Origin: Candidatus Gastranaerophilales bacterium
Lineage (GTDB): Bacteria > Cyanobacteriota > Vampirovibrionia > Gastranaerophilales > CAJFVJ01
NCBI GenBank assembly: GCA_028694275.1
Contig: JAQUTS010000127.1
Location: forward strand, 1 to 5,329
Length of the DNA: 5,329 nt
Direction of reading: 5' to 3'
A program made the position numbers and the translations under genes. Under the pieces are notes generated by a model. The model ran no database searches, was not told the DNA's origin, and saw nothing but the letters and a program-made list of their open reading frames with translations. Shown here piece by piece: positions 5,204 to 5,329 of the stretch. Within the stretch, counting starts at the first letter, position 1, and every line of letters begins with the position of its first letter.

Positions 5204-5329
5204 AAACAGGCAAAATCCAAACAGGGCAAGGGTCCAAAACCCATGTCACACATGCATTTCAGCCCCATAAAAAACTAAAACCATGTCATAGCTTGACTTT
5301 GAGCATGCCCCTTGTGCTACAAGCCATGA
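5204..5329. other. Right-edge non-coding segment with CATG cluster and inverted repeat
   Basis: No ORF here is convincing. The segment looks less AT-rich than the other intergenic DNA. It contains five CATG tetranucleotides (5242, 5250, 5282, 5304, 5325), the octamer CCATGTCA twice exactly 40 bp apart (5241-5248 and 5281-5288), and the inverted repeat TCATAGCTTG (5286-5295) / CAAGCCATGA (5320-5329) with one mismatch. The element reaches the window edge, so its full extent cannot be judged. Confidence 0.35.

Noticed and set aside
5293..5324. TTGACT as the -35 of a promoter reading off the right edge
   Set aside because: No -10-like hexamer lies at 16-18 nt spacing; the nearest (TACAAG) is about 20 nt away.
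5246..5329. Minus-strand open frame entering from the right edge (27 codons to a TGA)
   Set aside because: Too short, no recognisable protein pattern, and other frames are open over much of the same stretch. Kept only as part of the right-edge finding.

Overview
The window is AT-rich bacterial DNA. The most likely source is the gut order Candidatus Gastranaerophilales (Vampirovibrionia/Melainabacteria, the non-photosynthetic relatives of Cyanobacteria), at roughly 60% confidence. The basis is the style of three proteins: two small tandem proteins opening with a shared MITNF...NNK segment, and a 294-residue protein with a PPVRRLMSLPDKL / FPEDCRDI / QHDFSFFKGT core. I recall these as typical of hypothetical proteins in that order. 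No rRNA or other marker gene is present to confirm it.

Layout, left to right. Positions 1-2445 hold a two-gene minus-strand operon. Its promoter is an extended -10 at 2477-2485. The first gene encodes a membrane-anchored TPR protein (1378-2445). Eleven bases later comes a GAF-GAF-GGDEF diguanylate cyclase (1366 down to the left edge, where its last few dozen residues are cut off). The Shine-Dalgarno of the cyclase gene overlaps the stop codon of the TPR gene, so the two are probably translated together. A 376-bp gap (2446-2821) follows. It holds two GAAC-N4-GTTC palindromes resembling LexA/SOS boxes, a terminator-like hairpin and two further hairpins. Two plus-strand tandem paralogues of unknown function (2822-3106 and 3121-3396) come next. 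They converge on a minus-strand gene of unknown function with a TTG start and a glycine-rich C-terminus (3464-4348), and a bidirectional terminator lies between them. A 198-bp divergent intergenic region leads to serB (4547-5176, plus strand), a complete phosphoserine phosphatase of the short form I associate with Campylobacterota. The last 153 bp contain no gene I can support, but do contain clustered CATG sites and inverted repeats running to the edge.

How the genes work together. The TPR/GGDEF pair looks like a membrane-linked c-di-GMP signalling unit. SerB performs the last step of serine synthesis. The three unknown proteins between them are lineage-type accessory genes with no pathway I can assign. 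I saw no mobile element, CRISPR array, tRNA or rRNA. The most unusual parts are the tandem small-protein pair, the 294-residue protein, and the palindrome-rich gap upstream of the pair.
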